From a virus: DNA of 30,341 nucleotides. Below, piece after piece: positions 1 through 5,132 of this stretch. Under the pieces are notes generated by a model, which was given only the letters and a program-made list of their open reading frames with translations, did not search any database and was not told the origin of the DNA. The DNA lies in IMG/VR virus record IMGVR_UViG_3300033153_006210, positions 1-30,341 of that record. One strand, written 5' to 3'. The translations under genes and the position numbers were made by a program. How positions within the stretch are numbered: position 1 is the stretch's first letter; each line of letters starts with the position of its first letter.

Positions 1-84
1 AACGAGGTTAAAAACTGCTGCTCTAAGGTGTGTCCTTTGTACCCTTATCGACCTTACCAGATTTCTAAAAACCCCCGTGGTTAA
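1..84 (+). CDS. C-terminal end of a conserved phage Cys-motif protein (partial)
   Basis: Frame 1 is open from the window edge to TAA at 82-84, giving 27 residues. They contain EVKNCCSKVCPLYPYR. From memory, the pattern EVK-C-x3-5-CPLYPYR is typical of the C-terminus of a widespread small phage protein whose upstream part carries a C-x2-CC cluster. The Cys residues suggest metal binding, but no function is established. The N-terminal part lies outside the window. A similar Cys-Pro-Tyr-Arg ending occurs in the nuclease at 6118-6978, so the fragment could instead belong to such a protein. Confidence 0.6.
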   Translation, partial: NEVKNCCSKVCPLYPYRPYQISKNPRG

Positions 85-92
85 GGTTTTTT
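67..92 (+). terminator. weak terminator-like hairpin
   Basis: AAAAACC (67-73) can pair with GGTTTTT (85-91) across an 11-nt loop, and the 3' arm runs into a T stretch. It overlaps the stop codon of the partial gene. The stem is AT-rich and short, so it may be only a pause site. The rest of 93-196 holds no gene or clear signal that I can see. Confidence 0.3.
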
Positions 93-196
93 GCTCGTAG
101 AATCCACGAACTCAGATTAGTTGAACAATTATTCCAATGGGATACTAAACCGCTTAGAATTTAATTTTAGGTACTCTGAGCTATCTTGAGTAAGAT

Positions 197-245
197 TACT
201 TATATGCCTTTATTTGTGCAAAAATTTGTAATATATTTTTTGCTG
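197..245 (+). repeat. AT-rich direct repeat, copy A (possible promoter)
   Basis: This 49-nt stretch, starting TACTTATAT and ending GCTG, is closely similar to 421-470. It contains a TAATAT -10-like hexamer at 229-234 but no TTGACA at the expected distance. It ends just before the ribosome binding site of the gene at 259. It may be a duplicated promoter or a protein-binding site. Confidence 0.5.
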
Positions 246-258
246 AAAGGAAATGATT

Positions 259-417
259 ATGGCTTATTTAATAGATGACTTAACTGGAAATAGAAAAAAT
301 ATTGATGGTTGTTGGTGGATTACACGCCCGTTAAAAGGCCCCTTTTGGTCCAAAGTTAAAGATGCTTGGCGAGTATTGGTGGGCAAGTGTGATGCTATAA
401 AATTTTATAAACAGTAG
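259..417 (+). CDS. hypothetical small phage protein (52 aa)
   Basis: ATG at 259 is preceded by GAAAGG (246-251), a good ribosome binding site; the same GAAAGGARATGATTATG layout precedes the gene at 12516. The product starts MAYLIDDLTGNRKN and contains a Trp pair (CWWITRP) and a second Trp-rich segment. There is no membrane segment or motif I recognise. It lies between the two AT-rich repeats, so it may be a one-gene transcript expressed early. Function unknown. Confidence 0.65.
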   Translation: MAYLIDDLTGNRKNIDGCWWITRPLKGPFWSKVKDAWRVLVGKCDAIKFYKQ

Positions 418-420
418 AAA

Positions 421-470
421 TACTTATATATCTCTATTTTATATGAAAAATTATAATATATATCTCGCTG
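421..470 (+). repeat. AT-rich direct repeat, copy B (possible promoter for a structured RNA)
   Basis: Second copy of the element at 197-245, sharing TACTTATAT at the start, AATATAT in the middle and GCTG at the end. It includes TATAAT at 452-457. It lies directly upstream of the GC-rich island at 475-600, which would place a transcription start around 464-470. Confidence 0.5.
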
Positions 471-474
471 ACTA

Positions 475-600
475 CACATCCCACGCCACCCCTCCTTTTC
501 TTCGGGACGGGCTACCTACACCCCACAGGGGGTGCACAGCCGCTGGACTTGGCTAATTCCTTCTATGTCGGCGGATAGGCCTTATGTGCCGACAATACGT
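475..600 (+). ncRNA. candidate structured non-coding RNA (GC-rich island)
   Basis: About 120 nt of clearly higher GC than its AT-rich surroundings, with no convincing gene. Visible stems: CCC/TCC with GGA/GGG around 490-511 (with a C(UUCG)G tetraloop as an alternative); CACCCC 519-524 with GGGGTG 529-534, loop ACAG; TGTCGGC 566-572 with GCCGACA 588-594, 15-nt loop. A GC-rich hairpin-dense island in an AT-rich genome is typical of functional RNA. Strand is inferred from the upstream AT-rich repeat. I do not recognise the family. Confidence 0.45.
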
Positions 601-656
601 TACAATTGAATACATACGCAGAAGATAGAGTATCACCCCTGTATTTGATTTTATGC

Positions 657-685
657 TTGACATTGTAACCGCTTTATGGTATAAT
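657..685 (+). promoter_or_regulatory. sigma70-type promoter P1
   Basis: TTGACA at 657-662, a 17-nt spacer, then TATAAT at 680-685 preceded by TGG (extended -10). Predicted start is near 692, which coincides with the ATG of the next gene, so the transcript may be leaderless. Confidence 0.85.
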
Positions 686-691
686 GCCGGT

Positions 692-874
692 ATGAACGAT
701 AGAGAACTACAAGCAATTGACAGGTTTGCAAAAATGCCTTTGTCCCGACTAAGATATTATCAACGGTTGAACGAAATACAGACACAGCTTGCTTATCGTC
801 TTAAAAGGACAGCGGCCTTGGAGCGGCTACAAAAGATGTCAACGATTTTAGCTGCTGCGGTGGATAAAAAATAA
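692..874 (+). CDS. hypothetical helical protein (60 aa), possibly leaderless
   Basis: The reading frame is open from 653, but an internal ATG at 692 is chosen because a consensus promoter occupies 657-685 and its transcript cannot contain the earlier ATG. The product (MNDRELQAIDRFAKMP start) is basic and predicted all-helical, with regularly spaced Leu/Ala and Arg; no known domain is recognised. No Shine-Dalgarno sequence fits between promoter and ATG, so initiation would be leaderless. Probably an early host-interaction protein; function unknown. Confidence 0.65.
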   Translation: MNDRELQAIDRFAKMPLSRLRYYQRLNEIQTQLAYRLKRTAALERLQKMSTILAAAVDKK

Positions 875-882
875 AAAAAGAC

Positions 883-911
883 TTGACATTGACTTCTAAA
901 TATGTTATACT
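883..911 (+). promoter_or_regulatory. sigma70-type promoter P2
   Basis: TTGACA at 883-888, 17-nt spacer, TATACT at 906-911. The -35 is preceded by AAAAAAAGAC, a flank shared with the promoters at 2446 and 5633. It drives the genes from 937. Confidence 0.8.
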
Positions 912-936
912 TTGTATAGTTAAAATAAAGGGGCTT

Positions 937-1065
937 ATGATGAAAATAAGGCATGTTCGCAGGTTAAAGGGTTACGGTTGTTGGATTGGCCGAAAGTACG
1001 GAGATAAGGGCTGGGGATACAGATATTTCTGTATATGTGGTTACTTGTTTGTGTTAGTTTATTGA
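937..1065 (+). CDS. hypothetical basic/aromatic peptide (42 aa)
   Basis: Start chosen at ATG 937 (or the adjacent ATG 940) behind AAAGGGG at 927-933. The longer upstream frame would begin inside promoter P2. The N-terminal half is Arg/Lys/Gly-rich (RHVRRLKGYG), and the C-terminus is aromatic and hydrophobic with two Cys (FCICGYLFVLVY), which could insert in a membrane. First gene of the P2 transcript. No recognised family. Confidence 0.55.
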   Translation: MMKIRHVRRLKGYGCWIGRKYGDKGWGYRYFCICGYLFVLVY

Positions 1066-1087
1066 AGCTTGTTGTAAGGTTCTGAAA

Positions 1088-1168
1088 ATGAATGATACAC
1101 AGACAATATGTTTGTTGATGTTGATAATGGCAGTTAGCGGCGTTGTCGCTGTAATGTTAGGAGATTGA
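1088..1168 (+). CDS. 26-residue membrane peptide
   Basis: ATG at 1088 has TAAGG about 8 nt upstream. The product is almost entirely one hydrophobic helix (CLLMLIMAVSGVVAVML) with a short polar N-terminus. Its TGA stop (1166-1168) lies inside the translation cassette of the next gene (GGAGATTGACTATG), two nucleotides before the next ATG, which supports real translation. Function unknown; one of several very small membrane peptides in this arm. Confidence 0.5.
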   Translation: MNDTQTICLLMLIMAVSGVVAVMLGD

Positions 1169-1170
1169 CT

Positions 1171-1305
1171 ATGAAAGAGATTCTTGGAGATAGAGCTATT
1201 TGGGAGCTACGGAATATGAAGAAGGCCTTAGAAACATTTTCTATTCTCAATACTCCTGAAGAAGACGAGAGATTAGAAGCTGTTAAGGCTATGCTGAGAA
1301 AATAA
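1171..1305 (+). CDS. hypothetical acidic helical protein (44 aa)
   Basis: ATG 1171 follows the cassette TTAGGAGATTGACT. The product (MKEILGDRAIWELRNMKK start) is charged and predicted to form two helices around a TPEEDER turn. No membrane segment, Cys or known motif. It sits in a run of cassette-linked small genes. Function unknown. Confidence 0.6.
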   Translation: MKEILGDRAIWELRNMKKALETFSILNTPEEDERLEAVKAMLRK

Positions 1306-1325
1306 ACCTTGTTAGGAGATTGACT

Positions 1326-1463
1326 ATGTTAGACTTAAAGAACACTGTGAAAATAGAGATTGACTGGCGAAGTGAGAAGTCTATCGAATTAGCAGAAAAG
1401 GCAAAGCTTGACCTTGAAAATGAATTGACGGTATCGGCGTTAGTTTATGCAAAAGAGAAATAA
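1326..1463 (+). CDS. hypothetical helical protein (45 aa)
   Basis: ATG 1326 follows TTAGGAGATTGACT (1311-1325). The product is rich in Glu/Lys (SIELAEKAKLDLENEL), consistent with a short strand followed by a helix. No recognised family. Spacing to both neighbours is set by the same cassette. Confidence 0.6.
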   Translation: MLDLKNTVKIEIDWRSEKSIELAEKAKLDLENELTVSALVYAKEK

Positions 1464-1483
1464 AACTTGTTAGGGGATTGACT

Positions 1484-1624
1484 ATGTATGAGTTACTTGT
1501 AGTAGCAGACGACGGACGTGTAGTTCTAAGACAAGAATATGCAACGTGGTCGGCGGCAGCTTCAGACGCTTGGTACTATGAAATGAAGGAAGGTTATACA
1601 GATATAACTATAACGCGTCGTTAA
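1484..1624 (+). CDS. hypothetical small protein (46 aa)
   Basis: ATG 1484 follows TTAGGGGATTGACT. The N-terminus is a beta-like segment (MYELLVVADDGRVVLRQ), followed by an aromatic helix (WSAAASDAWYYEM) and a final strand (TDITITRR). The layout suggests a compact alpha/beta fold similar in pattern to DpnD/PcfM-like or DUF1508-like small proteins, but this is only an impression. It is followed by a stable hairpin. Confidence 0.6.
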   Translation: MYELLVVADDGRVVLRQEYATWSAAASDAWYYEMKEGYTDITITRR

Positions 1625-1632
1625 ACCTTTCA

Positions 1633-1666
1633 CCCTTGCCCCGTTTGTGTGTGGACGGGGTTCGGG
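1633..1666 (+). terminator. strong intergenic hairpin, possible terminator or processing site
   Basis: CCCCGT (1639-1644) pairs with ACGGGG (1655-1660), extended by CCC (1633-1635) with GGG (1664-1666) across a symmetric TTG/TTC internal loop. There is no U-tract directly after it, so an mRNA-stability or processing role is as likely as termination. Confidence 0.4.
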
Positions 1667-1693
1667 TAAGTGGTTTATTGATAAGGAGATAAA

Positions 1694-1780
1694 ATGAAGT
1701 ATCTAATTACAAAACTAATCGGTAGCGAATGGTATGAGATTTTGATATTGACGATGTTTGCTTATTTGGCTCTTTGTTAG
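1694..1780 (+). CDS. 28-residue membrane peptide
   Basis: ATG 1694 follows a perfect AAGGAG at 1683-1688. The product has an amphipathic N-terminus (MKYLITKLIGSEW) and a hydrophobic C-terminal helix (EILILTMFAYLALC). Its good ribosome binding site makes translation likely despite the length. No family recognised. Confidence 0.5.
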   Translation: MKYLITKLIGSEWYEILILTMFAYLALC

Positions 1781-1828
1781 TGAAGGACAAAAAGAATTAA
1801 AACAAGTGTTTGAAACAGGTGTTTAACT

Positions 1829-1915
1829 ATGGATAATGGCTTTGCTTTTATTATTAGTGCTTTGATAACAATAAGTGTTTTATGGTGTACTTATTGTTTG
1901 ATAAGTTTATTGTAG
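1829..1915 (+). CDS. 28-residue membrane peptide
   Basis: ATG 1829 has AGGTG upstream at a usable distance. The product is a single transmembrane helix (FAFIISALITISVLWC) with hardly any polar flank. It lies among other membrane peptides and cassette-linked genes; function unknown. Confidence 0.4.
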   Translation: MDNGFAFIISALITISVLWCTYCLISLL

Positions 1916-1931
1916 TCGCAGTTAAGGGAGT

Positions 1932-2123
1932 TTTAAAGCTAAGATAGAGTACGCTCCAGACGGGCAACATTATCAAACGATTAAGACCGCTAAAACGGCG
2001 ATAAAGTTATGGGACTTCTTTTGTTTTAGTCTTGATATAAGACAACAAATAAACTGTAATCCTTCGGCAAAGTTTCGGCTTGTTAGTGAGAATAACAACA
2101 TTATTGGCTATTTACCACGATAA
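1932..2123 (+). pseudogene. protein-like reading frame without a start codon
   Basis: An open frame with coding character (KAKIEYAPDG start; ends NNIIGYLPR) follows a strong AAGGGAG (1924-1930), but contains no ATG, GTG or TTG near it. The first residues KAKI match MKAKI/MRAKI at the starts of the genes at 9976 and 10170, and the codon where ATG would sit is TTT (1932-1934). It is either a gene that lost its start codon, one using a rare start (ATA at 1944), or a sequence error. Function unknown. Confidence 0.45.
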
Positions 2124-2152
2124 CGAATACTTAAAGATTAAGGGGAATTACG

Positions 2153-2437
2153 ATGTACCAAACAATTACAAAATCTGACTTTAGGGACGCATTTGTTGCA
2201 ATGGACAGACAAAATCAATTTAGTTATGACGGATTAGGTGTACTCTATGACTTTTTGGAAGACAATGAATACGGGGAATTAGACGTTATTGGCTTATGCT
2301 GTGATTTTACAGAATATAACTCTTTGAGAAGCTTTCAACAAGATTATGGCGATGAATATAAGAACATGGGTGATATTAGAGATATGACTGTTGTCTTGGA
2401 TATACCAGATGGCGGTTTTATTATAGAAGTATTTTGA
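2153..2437 (+). CDS. conserved phage protein of unknown function (94 aa)
   Basis: ATG 2153 follows TTAAGGGGAATTACG. The product has the pattern SDFRDAF...FSYDGLGVLYDFLE...ELDVIGLCCDFTEY. I recognise this as a common accessory protein in phages and environmental contigs (FSYEGL..LF.YLEE...DVIALCCEYTEY), with no assigned function. It is acidic, has a conserved Cys-Cys pair and no membrane segment. Promoter P3 begins only 9 nt after its stop, so it may be the last gene of the P2 transcript. Confidence 0.75.
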   Translation: MYQTITKSDFRDAFVAMDRQNQFSYDGLGVLYDFLEDNEYGELDVIGLCCDFTEYNSLRSFQQDYGDEYKNMGDIRDMTVVLDIPDGGFIIEVF

Positions 2438-2445
2438 GAAAAGAC

Positions 2446-2474
2446 TTGACATTGGTTTGTATTTATGGTATAAT
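2446..2474 (+). promoter_or_regulatory. sigma70-type promoter P3
   Basis: TTGACA at 2446-2451, 17-nt spacer ending TTTATGG, TATAAT at 2469-2474. It shares the AAAAGACTTGACATT and TTATGGTATAATG flanks with its sister promoters. It drives genes from 2521 with a leader of about 40 nt. Confidence 0.85.
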
Positions 2475-2520
2475 GTTGAACAGTGAAGACGTAAGCAAAG
2501 GTAAGTTAAGGGGATTGAAA

Positions 2521-2676
2521 ATGTGGTTATGTTTGAGTTGTGGAATAACAATGACTGATGATGAGGCTGATAATCAAATGGCCGAATATGGCACAGCCGC
2601 CCCTTGTTGTTGTGGTGGTGCAATGGTTGAGATGTGTCAAGAGGCCACAGATGAGGACGAAATAGACTACTTTTAA
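2521..2676 (+). CDS. small zinc-ribbon-like protein (51 aa)
   Basis: The frame is open from 2434 but would start inside promoter P3. ATG 2521 follows TTAAGGGGATTGAAA and is clearly the start. CLSCG near the N-terminus and PCCCGG at about residues 33-37 make a four-Cys cluster suited to a zinc ribbon; the tail is acidic (EATDEDEIDYF). Stop TAA is part of the next gene's TTAAGGGG signal, so translation is coupled. Role unknown; it could bind nucleic acid or a host protein. Confidence 0.65.
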   Translation: MWLCLSCGITMTDDEADNQMAEYGTAAPCCCGGAMVEMCQEATDEDEIDYF

Positions 2677-2686
2677 GGGGATTAAA

Positions 2687-3091
2687 ATGGCACGTAGTGT
2701 TGAAACTGTCGGAGACAATGTAACTTACTTTGACTGCTCTGCTTTTGATGAGTGGAGCTTTGAAGATTTGGTAATAAACTTGCAAGATGGGATTAAAGCT
2801 CGGTTTTCAAGTATGGTAAAAGTGAATAAGTGGACAGAGTATCCTTATCGGGAAAACTATATCATACTTGAAAATGATTTTGTTTGTGTGAGTATATCGC
2901 AGTATTGCGATTGCGGTGCTGTAAGTGTGTACGTCAATCCAGACTGTGAGATACCGGAATTGGCCGAGTATTGGATTGATAAGACTTATTACTCGGCGAT
3001 ACGGGGTATTGTAAAGCGATTTACTACTGTGATAAACCGAATTGGAACATTCTCAAATGGTGAAAGTGTCTATGAAAAAGCAATTGACTAA
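2687..3091 (+). CDS. hypothetical protein (134 aa)
   Basis: ATG 2687 follows TTAAGGGGATTAAA. The mixed alpha/beta sequence begins MARSVETVGDNVTYFDC and contains a Cys-x-Cys (QYCDCGAV) in what looks like a beta hairpin. No transmembrane segment, catalytic motif or family that I recognise. It is the longest product of this accessory run. Its stop overlaps the cassette of the following gene. Confidence 0.65.
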   Translation: MARSVETVGDNVTYFDCSAFDEWSFEDLVINLQDGIKARFSSMVKVNKWTEYPYRENYIILENDFVCVSISQYCDCGAVSVYVNPDCEIPELAEYWIDKTYYSAIRGIVKRFTTVINRIGTFSNGESVYEKAID

Positions 3092-3102
3092 GGGGATTGA
3101 CT

Positions 3103-3399
3103 ATGAGTGATTACATTATTGTTACAGACTATGAAAAGGTATCATCAGACAGTTTCTACCTAACTGATGAGTGGTTAAGTCATAGTAGCTGCTGTGATAT
3201 GACACCACAACAGATAAGATGTATAGCTGAAGCTGGGGAATTGTTTGAAGCCTTTATTGTGTCTGCTTTCGCTTACTGCACATACCAACAAATGGACTCA
3301 CAAATGGTGTATATTGACGCGGATAATAATGTAATTGTGCATTGTGAGTCTGAAATTATTGGAAACAGGCACGAAAGTTGTGAAAAATACGAGATGTAA
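3103..3399 (+). CDS. hypothetical protein (98 aa)
   Basis: ATG 3103 is chosen because it follows AAGGGGATTGACT; a TTG two codons upstream falls inside that signal. The product starts MSDYIIVTDYEKV and carries six Cys, including a Cys pair (SHSSCCDM). It could be a small metal-binding protein, but no recognised motif is present. Cassette-linked to both neighbours. Confidence 0.6.
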   Translation: MSDYIIVTDYEKVSSDSFYLTDEWLSHSSCCDMTPQQIRCIAEAGELFEAFIVSAFAYCTYQQMDSQMVYIDADNNVIVHCESEIIGNRHESCEKYEM

Positions 3400-3410
3400 G
3401 GGGGTTAACT

Positions 3411-3677
3411 ATGTTAGACCAGTACGGAGATAAAGTCCCTGATGACTTAGTGAGCTTGTCTTGCGGGCCGGATGGATTTGATGTCGATGAGTTAGAGATA
3501 ATTGATAAAGCTCGCTGGTATGAAGTAACCCACGCTTGGGGAGTTGATTTGGCAGTGTCTTTTATAGAAGTAGAGGGTTTAATTGATGAGCCTCTTGGGG
3601 ACACACCCATTGATGTTCAGTATATAGACCGAATATTACACCGTTACAATGATGAGGACGGGTTTTATCACGCATAA
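3411..3677 (+). CDS. hypothetical acidic protein (88 aa)
   Basis: ATG 3411 follows AAGGGGGTTAACT. The protein is strongly acidic (DKVPDDLVSL, DVDELEIIDKA, RYNDEDGFYHA) without membrane segments or zinc motifs. The acidity would fit a DNA mimic or inhibitor of a host factor, but that is speculation. Family not recognised. Confidence 0.6.
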   Translation: MLDQYGDKVPDDLVSLSCGPDGFDVDELEIIDKARWYEVTHAWGVDLAVSFIEVEGLIDEPLGDTPIDVQYIDRILHRYNDEDGFYHA

Positions 3678-3701
3678 AAAAGGTAAAAGTTTAAGGGGAT
3701 A

Positions 3702-3920
3702 ATGATGGTAATGAAAAAAGATTTAACTGATGTCGGGGATAAGGACTATGAAAGCCGCAAGGATGAGTTTATATTTTGCCCCCGCTGTGGTGGGGAAACC
3801 AGCGGCACACGTGGAGATTACTGGAGTCTGCCTGATGAGTATGTTTTCAAGTGTGGGTGTGGCTGTGCTGACTTAGCTCTTGTAAGGCGTAAAGTTGAGC
3901 TGCAAGTGATAAAACAATAA
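3702..3920 (+). CDS. zinc-ribbon protein (72 aa)
   Basis: ATG 3702 follows TTAAGGGGATA; ATG codons at 3705 and 3711 are also in frame. CPRCGGETSG and KCGCGCADLAL form a typical zinc ribbon separated by about 23 residues. Such ribbons occur in phage transcription or nucleic-acid-binding accessory proteins. No enzymatic domain. Confidence 0.65.
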   Translation: MMVMKKDLTDVGDKDYESRKDEFIFCPRCGGETSGTRGDYWSLPDEYVFKCGCGCADLALVRRKVELQVIKQ

Positions 3921-3930
3921 AGGGACAAAA

Positions 3931-4170
3931 ATGTGTCAATACATTACAGAAAAAGAACGTGTAACTAAAATTCATTGGTACTTAACGGGGAGATATAACC
4001 TTTTACCAGCCCCACAAGAGCCTTACTTTAGTGAAGAGCCTTGTTCTTGCTGTGGTTCTGATTTAGCGGGGAAAAGATATGTTTTTACGGGTACAGCGGG
4101 CAAAGAACATACCGCTGAGAAAGTAGTTGACAGTTGTTGTGCTGATTGTTTTCACCACTTGTTTTGTTAA
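3931..4170 (+). CDS. Cys-rich phage protein (79 aa)
   Basis: ATG 3931 follows AAAGGGACAAAA. Two Cys clusters, CSCCGSDLAGKRY and DSCCADCFHHLFC, flank a beta-like central segment and resemble a treble-clef or zinc-ribbon unit. A similar arrangement (C-x2-CG...G.RY...C..C...) is common in phage hypothetical proteins. Stop TAA merges with the next ribosome binding site (TTAAGGGAATTGG). Confidence 0.65.
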   Translation: MCQYITEKERVTKIHWYLTGRYNLLPAPQEPYFSEEPCSCCGSDLAGKRYVFTGTAGKEHTAEKVVDSCCADCFHHLFC

Positions 4171-4181
4171 GGGAATTGGTT

Positions 4182-4262
4182 ATGGAGTTTTGGGAATTAT
4201 TTTTATTTGCTTGTTTTGGCTATGGGTTTGGCCTTTTCGTGGGTTATCTTATTTGGGGGTGA
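4182..4262 (+). CDS. 26-residue membrane peptide
   Basis: ATG 4182 follows TTAAGGGAATTGGTT, a variant of the recurring start cassette. The product is one long hydrophobic helix with Gly spacing (LFLFACFGYGFGLFVGYL), which suits helix packing. Its TGA ends three nucleotides before the next ATG, so the two are translationally coupled. Possibly an early host-membrane effector; function unknown. Confidence 0.5.
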   Translation: MEFWELFLFACFGYGFGLFVGYLIWG

Positions 4263-4264
4263 TT

Positions 4265-4429
4265 ATGGATTGTCAAGATACTCTTATCTGTCTGCACTGT
4301 GGCTGGGAAGGTGCAGCAGATGAAGAAAAGAATCCAATATGTGCTTATGGGGTTTGTCCTGAATGCGGGCACACAAACTTAAGGTGGAAAGATTACTATG
4401 AGAAAATCAAAAACAAGTCTGATAAATAA
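4265..4429 (+). CDS. zinc-ribbon protein (54 aa)
   Basis: The frame extends upstream to 4127, but ATG 4265, behind GGGGG and two nucleotides after the preceding stop, is the credible start. CLHCGWEG and CPECGHTNLRW form a classical zinc ribbon with a conserved G/W after each knuckle. The C-terminus is Lys-rich. It overlaps the next gene by 32 nt. Confidence 0.7.
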   Translation: MDCQDTLICLHCGWEGAADEEKNPICAYGVCPECGHTNLRWKDYYEKIKNKSDK

Positions 4430-4604
4430 GTCTGCGGTGAAAAAATATATCCTGAACAAGCTCGCAGAAGATAGGCCACATTTGGGTTTTACAAGGGTAT
4501 CAGAGTCGGCGTTGCTATTGTTAGAGGCGAAGTTGCAGGATATGTTAGACCGGGCGGTGCATACTCACAGCAGTAGCGGACAAACGTTTCGAGATTTAGT
4601 TTAA
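4398..4604 (+). CDS. small conserved phage protein with histone-fold-like pattern (68 aa)
   Basis: ATG 4398 lies inside the preceding gene. The basic N-terminus (MRKSKTSLINKSAVKKY) leads to the pattern FTRVSESALLLLEAKL and ends GQTFRDLV. I recall similar short phage proteins (SAVKK...FTRVS..F...EAK....GKT). The RVS-loop, long amphipathic helix and G-x-T-x3-D ending resemble the archaeal histone order (RVSDDA...GRKTIKAEDI). The family match is from memory; the histone reading is inference. If right, it would bind DNA as a dimer. Confidence 0.65.
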   Translation: MRKSKTSLINKSAVKKYILNKLAEDRPHLGFTRVSESALLLLEAKLQDMLDRAVHTHSSSGQTFRDLV

Positions 4605-4619
4605 GTTTAGGAGACTATA

Positions 4620-4694
4620 ATGGATACTGTGTTATTGCAGATACTACTTGGAACTATTTTTGGTATAATGTTTTGGATGTTATTTTTTTCTTGA
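4620..4694 (+). CDS. 24-residue membrane peptide
   Basis: ATG 4620 follows TTTAGGAGACTATA. The product MDTVLLQILLGTIFGIMFW followed by MLFFS is a single transmembrane helix. The same frame stays open after its TGA for another 29 codons, giving an acidic Cys-containing tail, so readthrough or a former longer protein is possible. Confidence 0.45.
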   Translation: MDTVLLQILLGTIFGIMFWMLFFS

Positions 4695-4715
4695 CTTTCA
4701 GCTTATGAAAAAGCA

Positions 4716-4784
4716 ATGGAAAGCGAAAACCAGCTCTGTATAGACTGCGAAATAGAGTGTTTGAAAATTGAGGAAGTGTCTTGA
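4716..4784 (+). CDS. possible 22-residue Cys peptide or remnant
   Basis: ATG 4716 lacks a good ribosome binding site. The peptide (MESENQLCIDCEIECLKIEE) is acidic with C-x2-C and a third Cys. It is in frame with the preceding 24-residue peptide, separated only by its TGA, so it may be the broken C-terminal part of that gene. An overlapping 12-codon frame at 4705 is less convincing. Confidence 0.25.
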   Translation: MESENQLCIDCEIECLKIEEVS

Positions 4785-4799
4785 TTAAGGGGATTGACT

Positions 4800-4931
4800 A
4801 TGAAAACAATAAGGCCAAAATCGGATGTAACTTGTCGAAAAATGAACTGTATTGAGCGAGAAAATCAAGGTAAGATAAAACTGTCTTGTAAAAATTGTAA
4901 TTCGCGAAAGATATGTTTAATGGCAAATTAA
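4800..4931 (+). CDS. Cys-rich zinc-binding peptide (43 aa)
   Basis: ATG 4800 follows TTAAGGGGATTGACT exactly. Five Cys in CRKMNCIE and CKNCNSRKIC on a very basic background suggest a small nucleic-acid-binding zinc knuckle. It is followed with no gap by the cassette of the next gene. Confidence 0.6.
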   Translation: MKTIRPKSDVTCRKMNCIERENQGKIKLSCKNCNSRKICLMAN

Positions 4932-4942
4932 AGGGGTTAGCT

Positions 4943-5110
4943 ATGAGTAAAAAAGACTTACCTTTAGTTGATGTTATTGCAAGTGGTTATGAGTGGACGT
5001 GTCCTGAGTGCGATAAATTAAATAAAGAAATAGAGTATCGGGGGGCTTATACTTGTCAAAATTGTGGACGAGAGGTTGAAGCAGACTCCCCAGAACACGC
5101 CTATTACTAA
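4943..5110 (+). CDS. zinc-ribbon protein (55 aa)
   Basis: ATG 4943 follows AAAGGGGTTAGCT; the longer upstream frame lacks a binding site. WTCPECDKLN and YTCQNCGREVE form a textbook zinc ribbon, a common small phage domain. The acidic C-terminus ends HAYY. Coupled through cassettes to genes on both sides. Confidence 0.7.
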   Translation: MSKKDLPLVDVIASGYEWTCPECDKLNKEIEYRGAYTCQNCGREVEADSPEHAYY

Positions 5111-5132
5111 TAGGGGCTTGAGGGGATTAGCT

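Noticed and set aside
443-556. 37-codon ATG frame across the GC-rich island (MKNYNIYLADY start)
   Set aside because: No ribosome binding site, and the composition follows the hairpins; the island is better explained as structured RNA. A second open frame there has no start codon.
653-691. Upstream ATG at 653 for the 692 gene
   Set aside because: It lies within the promoter (657-685), so it cannot be on the transcript from that promoter.
2294-2785. 163-codon minus-strand frame
   Set aside because: Antisense to three well-supported plus-strand genes with SD cassettes; His/Ser/Thr-rich shadow composition and no binding site.
4664-4669. TATAAT preceded by TTTTGG as a promoter
   Set aside because: No -35 at suitable spacing, and it lies inside a small coding frame; possibly only an extended -10 lookalike.
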